64,000 nucleotides of DNA, taken from NCBI GenBank assembly GCA_902774335.1, contig CACYHW010000006.1, positions 62,001 to 126,000 of the forward strand, read 5' to 3'. The position numbers and the translations under genes were made by a program. Below, one piece after another: positions 54,598 to 63,279 of the stretch. The notes beneath the pieces are model-generated. The model did no database searches, was not told the origin of the DNA, and worked only from the letters and a program-made list of their open reading frames with translations. Every line of letters begins with the position of its first letter. The first letter of the stretch is position 1. The DNA comes from an uncultured Bacteroidales bacterium. Its GTDB lineage: Bacteria; Bacteroidota; Bacteroidia; Bacteroidales; Bacteroidaceae.

Positions 54598-55914
54598 ATG
54601 AGTAAGACAGGTCTTATTATAGAACGTGAGTTTGCTGAGCGCGTCCGCAAAAAATCATTCATCATCAGCACACTGCTCACCCCCCTCTTTATGATTGCAA
54701 TGATGGTTCTGCCCGGTATCCTTATGATGAAGGGCGGATCGTCCACCAAGAGCGTGGTTGTTATAGACAACTCTCCCCTGCAGTTTGTGGGAACCCGCCT
54801 GACATCGGGCAAAACCGTTGAATTCAAACTCCTTGGACCGGATGCAACCCTGAACGACGCCCGCATGGCGTACAAATCGGACTACGGCATCCTGGTTATA
54901 GGAAGCGATATACTTGACAACCCGCAGAACCTCCAGCTGGTACTCAACGAGGCATCGTCCATGAGCGTTGAGGAGAATATCCAGAGCCAGATACAGAGCA
55001 TCCTGCGCACGGAGCGCCTCAAGCGATATGACCTGGAGAACATGGACCAGATACTGGCCGATGCCAACGTACGCGTGAGCGGAATCCAGACCCTCAAGAA
55101 CAACGATCAGGAGGACAGCGAGAATATGGAGGAGACATCCACCACAACCTCATGGCTCATGGGACTTATCCTGGGTATGCTGCTTTACTTTATCCTGATT
55201 GTCTACGGACAGCAGGTTCTGCAGTCGGTCATCGACGAGAAGCAGACACGTGTACTTGACGTCATGGTGACATCGTGCACCCCGTTTGAGCTTATGATGG
55301 GTAAGATTCTGGGTATCGCACTCGTTGCAGCCCTCCAGATTGTAATCTGGGCCGTGCTCGTTATAGGAGCCAGCGCCTTTGTAATGCCGCTCATTGCCGG
55401 AGCCGACGGAATGGAGGCCATGACAGCTGCCGCACAGGCCGCATCAAGCACATCCGAGTTCTCAGGACTGATGCTCAGGTTCTCCGATGTCAGCTATCTG
55501 GCAAGCCTGTTCCTGGAGCTGCTGCTTTACATCGTAGGCGGATTCCTGTTCTATGCATCCATGTATGCAGCCATCGGCTCATCGGTCGACACTCCTCAGG
55601 ATGCAGCACAGTTCAACGGAATCATAATGATGCCGGTTATCGTGGCCATTATGGTTATGATGAGTGTAATGAACGATCCCAACTCGGACCTGGTATTCTG
55701 GTGCTCCATCATTCCGTTTACATCACCTATCGTGATGATGGCCCGCATACCGTTCGGTATTCCTACATGGGAGATTGTGGTATCACTTATCCTTCTCTAC
55801 ATATCATTCATCCTGATGACATGGGTAGCCGCTCGCATATTCCGCGTGGGCGTGTTCATGCATGGCAAGAAGCCCACTTGGAAAGACCTAGGCTCCTGGA
55901 TCAAGATGAAATAA
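54598..55914 (+). CDS. ABC transporter permease, NatB/ABC-2 type
   Basis: 438 aa. One N-terminal span (FIISTLLTPLFMIAMMVLPG, about 18-40), a 130-residue extracytoplasmic domain, then five or six spans starting at WLMGLILGMLLYFILIVYG. YGQQVLQSVIDEKQTRVLDV MVT carries the coupling-helix EK motif of ABC-2 proteins. It pairs with the ATPase before it. The gene ends at a strong terminator. The pair is most like NatAB-type exporters of Bacteroidetes, where the substrate is unknown. Confidence 0.9.
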   Translation: MSKTGLIIEREFAERVRKKSFIISTLLTPLFMIAMMVLPGILMMKGGSSTKSVVVIDNSPLQFVGTRLTSGKTVEFKLLGPDATLNDARMAYKSDYGILVIGSDILDNPQNLQLVLNEASSMSVEENIQSQIQSILRTERLKRYDLENMDQILADANVRVSGIQTLKNNDQEDSENMEETSTTTSWLMGLILGMLLYFILIVYGQQVLQSVIDEKQTRVLDVMVTSCTPFELMMGKILGIALVAALQIVIWAVLVIGASAFVMPLIAGADGMEAMTAAAQAASSTSEFSGLMLRFSDVSYLASLFLELLLYIVGGFLFYASMYAAIGSSVDTPQDAAQFNGIIMMPVIVAIMVMMSVMNDPNSDLVFWCSIIPFTSPIVMMARIPFGIPTWEIVVSLILLYISFILMTWVAARIFRVGVFMHGKKPTWKDLGSWIKMK

Positions 55915-55918
55915 AAAA

Positions 55919-55949
55919 GAAAGAGCGTCCGGTCCCCGAACGCTCTTTC
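55919..55949 (+). terminator. Terminator after the ABC exporter operon
   Basis: GAAAGAGCGT (55919-55928) pairs with ACGCTCTTTC (55940-55949) and is followed by T. The A-tract on the other side makes it work for the converging antiporter gene also. Confidence 0.88.
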
Positions 55950-55953
55950 TTTT

Positions 55954-55988
55954 TCAATTCTCAATTCTCAATTTTCAATTCTCAATTC
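55954..55988. repeat. Five 7-bp tandem repeats (TCAATTC)
   Basis: TCAATTC is repeated five times (55954-55988, third copy TCAATTT) just past the end of the antiporter gene. Such microsatellites are common at gene ends in this phylum; no role is apparent. Confidence 0.85.
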
Positions 55989-55990
55989 TC

Positions 55991-58255
55991 TTAGTCCCAC
56001 CATTCGCAGGCCGATTTCTCGCCTGCCAGCCAGACAATATCACCAGCCTTAAAGCGGTAATCCGGTTTGGGGTTGGTGGTAATCTGACCCTCGCTGACCA
56101 CGCTGATCACCATGCAGCCGTACGAGCGCATATCGGTCTCGATCAGAGTCTTGCCGGTAAGCCACGAGTCCTCCTTGAGAGTTATTGAATCCAGCTGGAA
56201 CTCGCGCGGAGCAAGGCTGTCGGCGGCCGGTTCCTGAACGTATACGTTCTCGGCCATATCCTTGCGGAACTCGGCCAGCTGCTCCTTGGTGCCCACAGCC
56301 AGAAGCTTGTCGTACGGAAACACCACCTCGTTTCCTGTGGGAATCATTATGGTGCGGCTGCCGCGTACTATCTTGACAATGTTCACGCCCGATTTGTGAC
56401 GGAACGGCAGCTCACGCAGCGGTTTGCCGGCATAGAGCGAATCGGGCGATATGGTAAGCATATCGGTCTTGACGTTATAACGGGCCATCTTGTCCGATAC
56501 CTTCGAGGTGACGGGAGCCATGCGGCGCTGCTGCTGTTCCTTCTCGTTCAGATTGGCCATGAAATGATCCTCAACGATGGTGAACTTGCTGATTGAGCGA
56601 CGGCCGATAAAGAAGAACGCCACGCCCGATACCAATATGAGCAGTATGGTCCAGAAAGCCAGATGGAAGTGGCTGGCAATGACGCTCACCACAAATCCCA
56701 TGGCAATCATTATGCGCAGCAGGGCAAGCGATATGACCGGCCAGATGTTAGCCTGCTTGGCCTTGATGAGTTTTATGGACGAGCGGTTTATCTGGTCGCC
56801 CGATATGGCTATGCCAACCAGGAAAGGCGACATTACCACAAGCGTGATGATAACGCTGATAATATTGCGTACAAACGGGGTGAATCCGTCCAGACGGCTC
56901 AGAATATACTTGTCCAGGAATATGTGTGAGCCCAGGTCTATGGCAATCAGTATCACACCGTACAGCAGGACGCGAATGGTCAGTTCCTTGATAAGCCTTT
57001 TCCACTCATTCTGAGCTGCGGCGGTATTCTCACGCTCCAGACTTGAGAAAGAGTTGATCCTGACAACGAACTGCTCCGGCAACTTCTTTATAAGGTACTG
57101 ATAGGCCGGAGTACCCGCCTTTATCATATAAGGTGTAGTGAACGTGGTAATGACCGATACGGTGATTATAACCGGATAGATAAAGTCACGCATTACGCCC
57201 AGCGACACGCCCAGACCGGCAATGATGAACGAGAACTCGCCCAGCTGGGCCAGGCTGAATCCGGCATGCACGGCGTTGTCCAGACCCTGACCGGCCAGGA
57301 CTGCTCCCGATGTGGAGAAGAACAGGATTCCGGCCATAACCGTTATGGTCAGCACAAGTATCGTACCCCAATGTTCAGCAATCACATGCGGATCCACCAT
57401 CATACCTACCGATACAAAGAATATGGCTCCGAACAGGTCCTTGATGCCGCTTACCAGATGCATTATATGCTCGCTCTCCAGCGTCTCGGCCAGGATGGAT
57501 CCCATCACAAAGGCACCCAGAGCCTCCGAGAATCCGGCCAGGCTGGCCAGCGATACCATCGCAAAACAGAGTCCCAGGCTTACCAGAAGCAGTATCTCGT
57601 CGTTCAGGTACTTATGCGCCTTTTTGAGCAGTGTGGGAATCATGTATATACCCACCAGGAACCAGAGTATCAGGAAGAATACCAGTTTGACAAGTCCCAT
57701 GAGCATCTCGCCTCCGGCAAACTTGTTTGATACGGCAAGCGTCGAGAGCAGCACCATGAGAACAACGGCTATCAGGTCCTCGAACACAAGGGCTCCGAAC
57801 ACCAGCGGTGCGAACGGACGGTCCTTCATGCCCAGGTCATCGTAGGCCTTTATAATTATGGTGGTGGACGACATGGAGAGCATACCGCCCAGGAAGATGG
57901 ACTCCATATTGCTCCATCCTATGGCCTCGCCTACCAGAAAACCCAGGATAAACATGCCCACGCACTGCGTCATGGCTGTTATTAGAGCACTGCTGCCCAC
58001 CTTGAGCAGTTTCTTGAAACTGAACTCAAGTCCAAGTGCGAACAGAAGGAATATTATACCTATATCGGACCACTCCTTTACGTCAGCAGTGCTGGTTACA
58101 GTGGGGAACAGACCCATGTGGGGACCTACCAGGAAACCGGCCACTATATAGCCCAGAATAAGGGGCTGTTTGAGAGCCTTGGATATTATGGTAAATACGC
58201 CCGCCGATATAAGTATCAGCGCCAAATCCTTGACAAGATTAGCTTCTTCCATCAC
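55991..58255 (-). CDS. Kef-type monovalent cation:proton antiporter (CPA2) with TrkA_C domains
   Basis: 754 aa. An N-terminal CPA2 exchanger domain with about 12 spans (LILGYIVAGFLVGPHMGLF near the start, SMSSTTIIIKAYDDLG, AVLAGQGLDNAVHAGFSLAQLGEFSF; about 1-390). A second hydrophobic set (about 420-560) is unusual for KefB and seen in Bacteroidetes members. Two TrkA_C-type ligand domains close the chain (about 600-660, GKPLRELPFRHKSGVNIVKI; about 690-754, GKTLIETDMRSYGCMVISVV). No TrkA_N Rossmann domain was seen. Potassium or sodium exchange for pH balance is likely. Confidence 0.88.
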   Translation of the reverse strand: MMEEANLVKDLALILISAGVFTIISKALKQPLILGYIVAGFLVGPHMGLFPTVTSTADVKEWSDIGIIFLLFALGLEFSFKKLLKVGSSALITAMTQCVGMFILGFLVGEAIGWSNMESIFLGGMLSMSSTTIIIKAYDDLGMKDRPFAPLVFGALVFEDLIAVVLMVLLSTLAVSNKFAGGEMLMGLVKLVFFLILWFLVGIYMIPTLLKKAHKYLNDEILLLVSLGLCFAMVSLASLAGFSEALGAFVMGSILAETLESEHIMHLVSGIKDLFGAIFFVSVGMMVDPHVIAEHWGTILVLTITVMAGILFFSTSGAVLAGQGLDNAVHAGFSLAQLGEFSFIIAGLGVSLGVMRDFIYPVIITVSVITTFTTPYMIKAGTPAYQYLIKKLPEQFVVRINSFSSLERENTAAAQNEWKRLIKELTIRVLLYGVILIAIDLGSHIFLDKYILSRLDGFTPFVRNIISVIITLVVMSPFLVGIAISGDQINRSSIKLIKAKQANIWPVISLALLRIMIAMGFVVSVIASHFHLAFWTILLILVSGVAFFFIGRRSISKFTIVEDHFMANLNEKEQQQRRMAPVTSKVSDKMARYNVKTDMLTISPDSLYAGKPLRELPFRHKSGVNIVKIVRGSRTIMIPTGNEVVFPYDKLLAVGTKEQLAEFRKDMAENVYVQEPAADSLAPREFQLDSITLKEDSWLTGKTLIETDMRSYGCMVISVVSEGQITTNPKPDYRFKAGDIVWLAGEKSACEWWD

Positions 58256-58317
58256 TCAAATACAGATTACAGATGCAAAATTACTACTTTGAAAACAGTG
58301 CATTATAAAAAAATACA

Positions 58318-58325
58318 TATTTTTG
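58318..58325 (+). promoter_or_regulatory. Bacteroidetes -7 box (TATTTTTG) for the B12 operon
   Basis: TATTTTTG fits TAnnTTTG and sits about 10-20 bp before the cobalamin riboswitch. A TTTG 26 bp upstream (58288-58291) is slightly too far for an ideal -33 box. Confidence 0.5.
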
Positions 58326-58334
58326 CAATTGTCT

Positions 58335-58512
58335 TGTTCCCATGCCCGTTCAGGGCTAGGGATTAAAAGGGAATCAGGTGAAAATCCTGAACAGACCCGC
58401 TGCTGTAAGCCCTACAAAAAGGGATGTCCACACCGCAATTGCCACTGCCCCACGGGACGGGAAGGCGGACAGACCAGGGTAAGTCAGAAGACCTGCAAGA
58501 CAAAAATGTAAT
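58335..58512 (+). ncRNA. Cobalamin (AdoCbl-type) riboswitch
   Basis: Conserved elements appear in the expected order: GGGAATCAGGTGAAAATCCT then GAACAGACCCGCTGCTGTAA, the GCCACTG box with CCCC-ACGGGACGGG, GAAGGCGGACAGACCAGGG, and AAGTCAGAAGACCTGC. This RNA binds B12 and shuts the downstream operon when the vitamin is plentiful. The region up to the ATG at 58554 is short, and no strong terminator is visible, which suggests control of translation rather than transcription. Confidence 0.95.
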
Positions 58513-58553
58513 AAAACTGCCGGGACTCAGTAACTTATTATTCACATACAATT

Positions 58554-59375
58554 ATGAAAAAAGTATTATCATTTGCTATGATGGCCCTCACAATGGGCTT
58601 TGTGTTCGTTTCCTGCGACAATGAAAAGGATGATCCCCAGGAGGATAAAGGTGCAAAAGTAATCAACTCCCTTCCTGTCAGCTCAATCCAGGGAGTAACA
58701 GACGGAGACGAAACAACTTACACTCTTTCACTGAGCCTTAAGGACAATCAGTATTATCTGGCAACTGACACCACTAACAAGGTTGGCTACTATTTCAAGG
58801 ACAACATTGAGATTGACCCGTTCGTAATCAACCATACATTCGGAGCATGGGGATTCGGTGAGAGTTTCACATTCAGCAGCTGCTCTGACGCAACCACTCC
58901 GGGTTATACAAACCTCTCTGCAATCACCAAGAAGGGTGTCAGCACAAACGCTTACCTGATATCAAATTCAGGTGCATGGAACTCAACTCCCACAGAGATT
59001 TCATTTGTAGAAGGAAAGTCTTTCCTGGCTAAGGAGGTCTACGTAACCAACGCAACATACGCTTATCTTGCAATCAAGGACCGTAATGACGGAAACGAGA
59101 GCCCGATGGTAAAGCAGTGGACAGATGATGATGAGTTCATCCTTACAATTACCGGATACCTTCAGGATCAGCCTACCGAAAGCGTTCAGGTGAAGCTTGC
59201 CGACGGAATGGATATTCTGAACACATGGAAGAAGGTTGACCTGAGTGAACTTGGCTTCGTTACCAAAATAGGTTTCAGTGTATCAACAACTGACTCAGAT
59301 CCTGTTTATGGAATGAACACTCCTGCATACTTCTGCATAGACCAGCTCAAAGTTGCAGAGCACACCAGAGAATAA
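58554..59375 (+). CDS. DUF4465-family lipoprotein of the B12 operon
   Basis: 273 aa. SPII signal MKKVLSFAMMALTMGFVFVS-C (cysteine 21), then an acidic linker (DNEKDDPQED) as in surface-exposed Bacteroidetes lipoproteins. The mature domain has the DUF4465 pattern: a jelly-roll-like fold with HTFGAWGFGESFTFSSCSD and the closing FCIDQLKVAE. DUF4465 proteins recur next to BtuB in Bacteroidetes; some may belong to the BtuH class of B12-binding lipoproteins, but I am not certain of that link. It is the first gene after the riboswitch. Its stop overlaps the receptor start by 1 base. Confidence 0.85.
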   Translation: MKKVLSFAMMALTMGFVFVSCDNEKDDPQEDKGAKVINSLPVSSIQGVTDGDETTYTLSLSLKDNQYYLATDTTNKVGYYFKDNIEIDPFVINHTFGAWGFGESFTFSSCSDATTPGYTNLSAITKKGVSTNAYLISNSGAWNSTPTEISFVEGKSFLAKEVYVTNATYAYLAIKDRNDGNESPMVKQWTDDDEFILTITGYLQDQPTESVQVKLADGMDILNTWKKVDLSELGFVTKIGFSVSTTDSDPVYGMNTPAYFCIDQLKVAEHTRE

Positions 59376-61366
59376 TGTCATTTGGCATAAAACACTGTTT
59401 GATAATAATCTGTGCCCTGTGCCTCTCCCTTGAGGCGCAGGGTCAGATTTTTACTGACTCTACCCAAACCAAAACCATTCCGCAGGTCACGGTAACAGGT
59501 GACCGCACGCAAAATGCACGTTCCGTAGCCACCAGCAAACAGGCCGACGCCACCTTGATGCAGGCTGCCGGCAGTCTGCAGATATCGGACGTAATCAAAT
59601 ACTTCAGCGGTGCCACGGTAAAGGATTACGGCGGCATAGGCGGACTCAAGACCGTATCCGTACGCGGTCTGGGTGCACAGCACACCGCCGTTGCATATGA
59701 CGGAATCATCATAACCGACAACCAGACAGGCCAGATAGACCTGGGTAAGTTCTCGGCATCACAGGCCCGGTCCATTCGTATGGTAAGCGGCCCGGACAAC
59801 GATTTGCTGCAGCCGGCATCACTTGCAGCCCAGGCGGCGGTAATAACACTGAACGCATCACGCCCACAGTTAGGCAATGCAGCCGTTCGAAGTTGGAGTG
59901 AGGCAAAACTCGGCAGCTTTGGCACCTGGTCAGTCCTGGGCGGTTCAGATTTCAGGGCCGGTCCTGACAACACCATATCACTGCAGGCCGAATGGCTAAA
60001 ATCCAGGGGGGACTACCCCTACATACAGGAGGGTGCCGGTTCACGCCATATGACCAGGGACAACTCCGATATACAGCGCCTGCGTCTGGAGGCTGCCCTA
60101 TTCAGCGATCTGACAGAGAACGCCACACTTACCACACGAGCATACTGGTTCCAGTCCGAACAGGGACTGCCTGCCAACATATATTACAATGACACACCCG
60201 CGCGTGAACGTTTGTGGAACCGCAACGGTTTCATACAGTCAACCCTCTCACAGAACGTAACGGACAGGTTGACCCTGCGCATAAACGCCAAATACGGAAT
60301 CACCCACACACGATATCTTGACCCTGACGCCAACACCATCCAGGGCAAGACCGATAACCGCTACACTGAGCAGGAGGGATATCTGTCAGGGGTGGTTCTT
60401 TACCGTATCAGGGAGAGGATATCCGCATCGGCCGGCATAGACGGACGTCTGTCCGGTCTGGACGGGAACGGAGCCCAGATGGCTGCCCCCACCCGCATAA
60501 CCCTTAACAGCACCGCAGCTGTCAAATATGCATCAGACCGCCTCACGGTTACCGGCCGCCTCAATCACGTGATCACGAGTGAGAAGACAAAACTCCGCAA
60601 GGCAGCCGAGAGTTACAATCACCTCTCACCCACAATAGGACTTAACTGGCTGGCATGGCCCTCTGCCGGCCTGCATATCAGGGCCTCGCATTCCAATACA
60701 TTCCGTCTGCCCACATTCAATGACCTCTATTTTGAGCAGATAGGACGCCGTGACCTGCGCCCCGAGCAGGCCAGGGTAACATCGGCAGGAGTAACACTTG
60801 ATAATCAGTACGGTACTCTGCACTACTCTTTCTATGCCGATATCTACAACAGCGACATCAAGGACCGTATCATGGCAGTACCGGACGGCAACACCGTAAA
60901 ATGGAAGATGGTCAATCTGGGACGGGTACTCACTCACGGCATTGAGACCGGATTGGACATAAGCCGTACCGCAGGACTCATCAGGCCGGCCGCAAGGATA
61001 TCATACACCTATCAGCGCGCCATGGACAAGTCAGACAGCGGCAGTTCCGTATGGAATCACCAGATAGCATACACCCCCAGGCACTCGGCATCGGCCGTGG
61101 CATGGATTGAGACCCCCATGGTAAACGTAAGCTGCAACATCATCTACAGCGGAGAGTTTTTCAGCAACGGCTATAACGGCCCCGAATTCCGGATGCCGCA
61201 CTATTATGAGACAGGTTGCTCAGCCTGGCGTGAATTTGAGCTAGACGGATTTACCGCAACCATCAAGGCTGAATGCATCAACCTCACGGATTACCGCTAC
61301 GAGTTCGTTCACAATTATCCCATGCCCGGAAGGCAGTTCCGCATAACGGCAAGAATAGAATTATGA
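59375..61366 (+). CDS. btuB: TonB-dependent outer-membrane cobalamin receptor, BtuB-like
   Basis: 663 aa. A leader (CLIIICALCLSLEAQG) is followed by a TonB-box region near IPQVTVTGDR. The plug domain includes LQISDVIKYFSGATVKDYGG and LKTVSVRGLGAQHTAVAYDG (about 70-120). The rest is a 22-strand-type barrel ending in GRQFRITARIEL with a final aromatic-poor strand. It takes up B12 using TonB energy. Assignment as BtuB rests on the riboswitch and the BtuG- and BtuF-like neighbours more than on unique residues. Its stop overlaps the next ATG (ATGA). Confidence 0.9.
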   Translation: MSFGIKHCLIIICALCLSLEAQGQIFTDSTQTKTIPQVTVTGDRTQNARSVATSKQADATLMQAAGSLQISDVIKYFSGATVKDYGGIGGLKTVSVRGLGAQHTAVAYDGIIITDNQTGQIDLGKFSASQARSIRMVSGPDNDLLQPASLAAQAAVITLNASRPQLGNAAVRSWSEAKLGSFGTWSVLGGSDFRAGPDNTISLQAEWLKSRGDYPYIQEGAGSRHMTRDNSDIQRLRLEAALFSDLTENATLTTRAYWFQSEQGLPANIYYNDTPARERLWNRNGFIQSTLSQNVTDRLTLRINAKYGITHTRYLDPDANTIQGKTDNRYTEQEGYLSGVVLYRIRERISASAGIDGRLSGLDGNGAQMAAPTRITLNSTAAVKYASDRLTVTGRLNHVITSEKTKLRKAAESYNHLSPTIGLNWLAWPSAGLHIRASHSNTFRLPTFNDLYFEQIGRRDLRPEQARVTSAGVTLDNQYGTLHYSFYADIYNSDIKDRIMAVPDGNTVKWKMVNLGRVLTHGIETGLDISRTAGLIRPAARISYTYQRAMDKSDSGSSVWNHQIAYTPRHSASAVAWIETPMVNVSCNIIYSGEFFSNGYNGPEFRMPHYYETGCSAWREFELDGFTATIKAECINLTDYRYEFVHNYPMPGRQFRITARIEL

Positions 61367-63276
61367 GAAGATTTCCGTTACATATAGCCGCTTTTGCCCT
61401 GATTTCATGGTCATGTGATCCGGAGCCGGTTCTGCTGGATGCCACCCGTGCCGTTCCCGACGGAGTCAACACCGGAATCTACGTATTGTCCGAGGGTCTT
61501 TTCAACCAGAACAACAGCGCCCTGGCATGGATTGACTACTCTACCGGCCTGCCCTACTCCTGGGCCGGACCCAACGGCACTTCATATGACTGCTTTGAGA
61601 AAGCCAACAGACGCCGTCTGGGCGATACCTCAAATGACATGCTGCTCTATGGTGACCGTCTCTACATAGTTGTATCGGAATCCAGCACCATAGAGATAGT
61701 GGATGCATCGACATTACGTTCACTCAAACAGATAAAGTTGAGCCATGACGGCAAGGCATCACAGCCGCGTTACATCACCGCATACGGAGATTACGTATAT
61801 GTCTGCTGTTTTGACGGAACCGTAACACGCATCAGTACGCAGACAATGGAGCCCGATGCCACCGTCAGCGTAGGACGCAATCCTGACGGTATATGCTGCG
61901 CAGGCGGCAAACTGTACGTCTCAAACTCAGGAGGTCTGGATCCCTCCCATCCCGACAGCACCGTATCCGTCATAGACATAGCCTCTTTCACAGAGAAGAC
62001 GCGCATCACCGTACGCAGCAATCCCGGCACCGTCTGCACCGACGGCACAAGTGTATTTGTAGTGTCACGCGGCATATATGACTACGGGACCGATGATTAT
62101 GACTGCCGTCTGCACAGGATTGACGTAGCAACTGATATCCTAACCGATACATACAACATACCTGTCCTTAACATGGATATCGTATCCGACAAGGCCTGGC
62201 TATACCGTTACGGCAGCGATACCATACAGGTAATGGACACCCGCACAGGACAGATAATACAGTCCTCTTTCATAACGGACGGCACACATATAGAGTGCCC
62301 CTACAGCATCAAGGTTGACCCCATAACCCGATACGTCTATATCTGCGACGCAGCCAATTACACCACTCCGGGCTCACTTTACTGCTTTAATCCTGAAGGC
62401 AAACTGAGATACCGTATGGCAACGGGCATCGGAATAAACCCCAACACCATACAGTTCTCCACATCACATGTTCAGCCCGCCGATGCCGGCACCATAATTG
62501 AGAACCGTACCCCCATAAGCAAGGTATTCTCCTATTGCCCGGCACCGGGACAGTTCATAAACACGATTCCTCAATATACGGAATCTGATGATAGCCTTAC
62601 AATGGCTGAAAAATGCCTTGAAGCTCTGACTGGAAACGGTATGATCACACTGGGAGCATTCGGAGGCTACATCACGGTGGGATTCGACAGCCCCGTCATG
62701 AACTATTCCGGCCCCGATTTCCGCATTGACGGAAACGCTTTCAAAGGCAGTGCCGAGCCGGGCGTGATATGGGTAAGTTCCGATGTCAACCATGACGGAC
62801 TGCCCAACGACCCGTGGTATGAGATATGGGGCTCGGAACAGAAAGAAAACAGGTCCACACCCGGATATAGCATCACATACTACCGGCCGGAATCAAATGA
62901 CCGGGATATCATGTGGCGCGGATCCGACGGACGTACAGGAACCGTTTCCCGCAACAATGCCCATCAGCAGCCATATTATCCGCAGTGGTTCAAGGGAGAT
63001 TCCATAACATTCACAGCCACGCTGCTGCCTGAGAATATCTCATATTCCGGCGGAATGTGGGTAATGGAGTCGTTCGGATTCGGTTACGTGGACAACCTGC
63101 CCAATTCGGACACCAACTCGGCATTCGACATAAGCTGGGCAGTCAAGCCCAACGGTCAGCCCGCCAATCTTGAGAGCATAGATTTCATAAAAATCCAGAA
63201 CGGAGTAATAGGCTGCAACAATGAGACCGGCGAACAGTCTACAGAGATTACAGCCATCTATAACATAAATCCATAA
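61363..63276 (+). CDS. btuG: BtuG-like beta-propeller lipoprotein fused to a second surface domain
   Basis: 637 aa from the ATG at 61363, which overlaps the receptor stop; the in-frame ATG at 61273 lies inside the receptor gene. The lipobox ISWSC puts cysteine at about 18. Residues 35-365 form a YVTN-type propeller (YITAYGDYVYVCCFDGTVTR, NPDGICCAGGKLYVSNSGG, NPGTVCTDGTSVFVVSRG), as in BtuG, which sits on BtuB and captures B12 with very high affinity. Residues 380-637 are a separate domain (VFSYCPAPGQFINT, GGYITVGFDSPV, PWYEIWGSE) that I recall as a separate surface protein in Bacteroides loci. The fusion is noteworthy. A periplasm-facing gene follows 3 bp later. Confidence 0.85.
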   Translation: MRRFPLHIAAFALISWSCDPEPVLLDATRAVPDGVNTGIYVLSEGLFNQNNSALAWIDYSTGLPYSWAGPNGTSYDCFEKANRRRLGDTSNDMLLYGDRLYIVVSESSTIEIVDASTLRSLKQIKLSHDGKASQPRYITAYGDYVYVCCFDGTVTRISTQTMEPDATVSVGRNPDGICCAGGKLYVSNSGGLDPSHPDSTVSVIDIASFTEKTRITVRSNPGTVCTDGTSVFVVSRGIYDYGTDDYDCRLHRIDVATDILTDTYNIPVLNMDIVSDKAWLYRYGSDTIQVMDTRTGQIIQSSFITDGTHIECPYSIKVDPITRYVYICDAANYTTPGSLYCFNPEGKLRYRMATGIGINPNTIQFSTSHVQPADAGTIIENRTPISKVFSYCPAPGQFINTIPQYTESDDSLTMAEKCLEALTGNGMITLGAFGGYITVGFDSPVMNYSGPDFRIDGNAFKGSAEPGVIWVSSDVNHDGLPNDPWYEIWGSEQKENRSTPGYSITYYRPESNDRDIMWRGSDGRTGTVSRNNAHQQPYYPQWFKGDSITFTATLLPENISYSGGMWVMESFGFGYVDNLPNSDTNSAFDISWAVKPNGQPANLESIDFIKIQNGVIGCNNETGEQSTEITAIYNINP

Positions 63277-63279
63277 GCA

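Noticed and set aside
55954-55988. Phase-variation microsatellite
   Set aside because: The 7-bp repeats lie past the stop codons of both flanking genes, so a change in copy number would not alter a reading frame or an obvious promoter.
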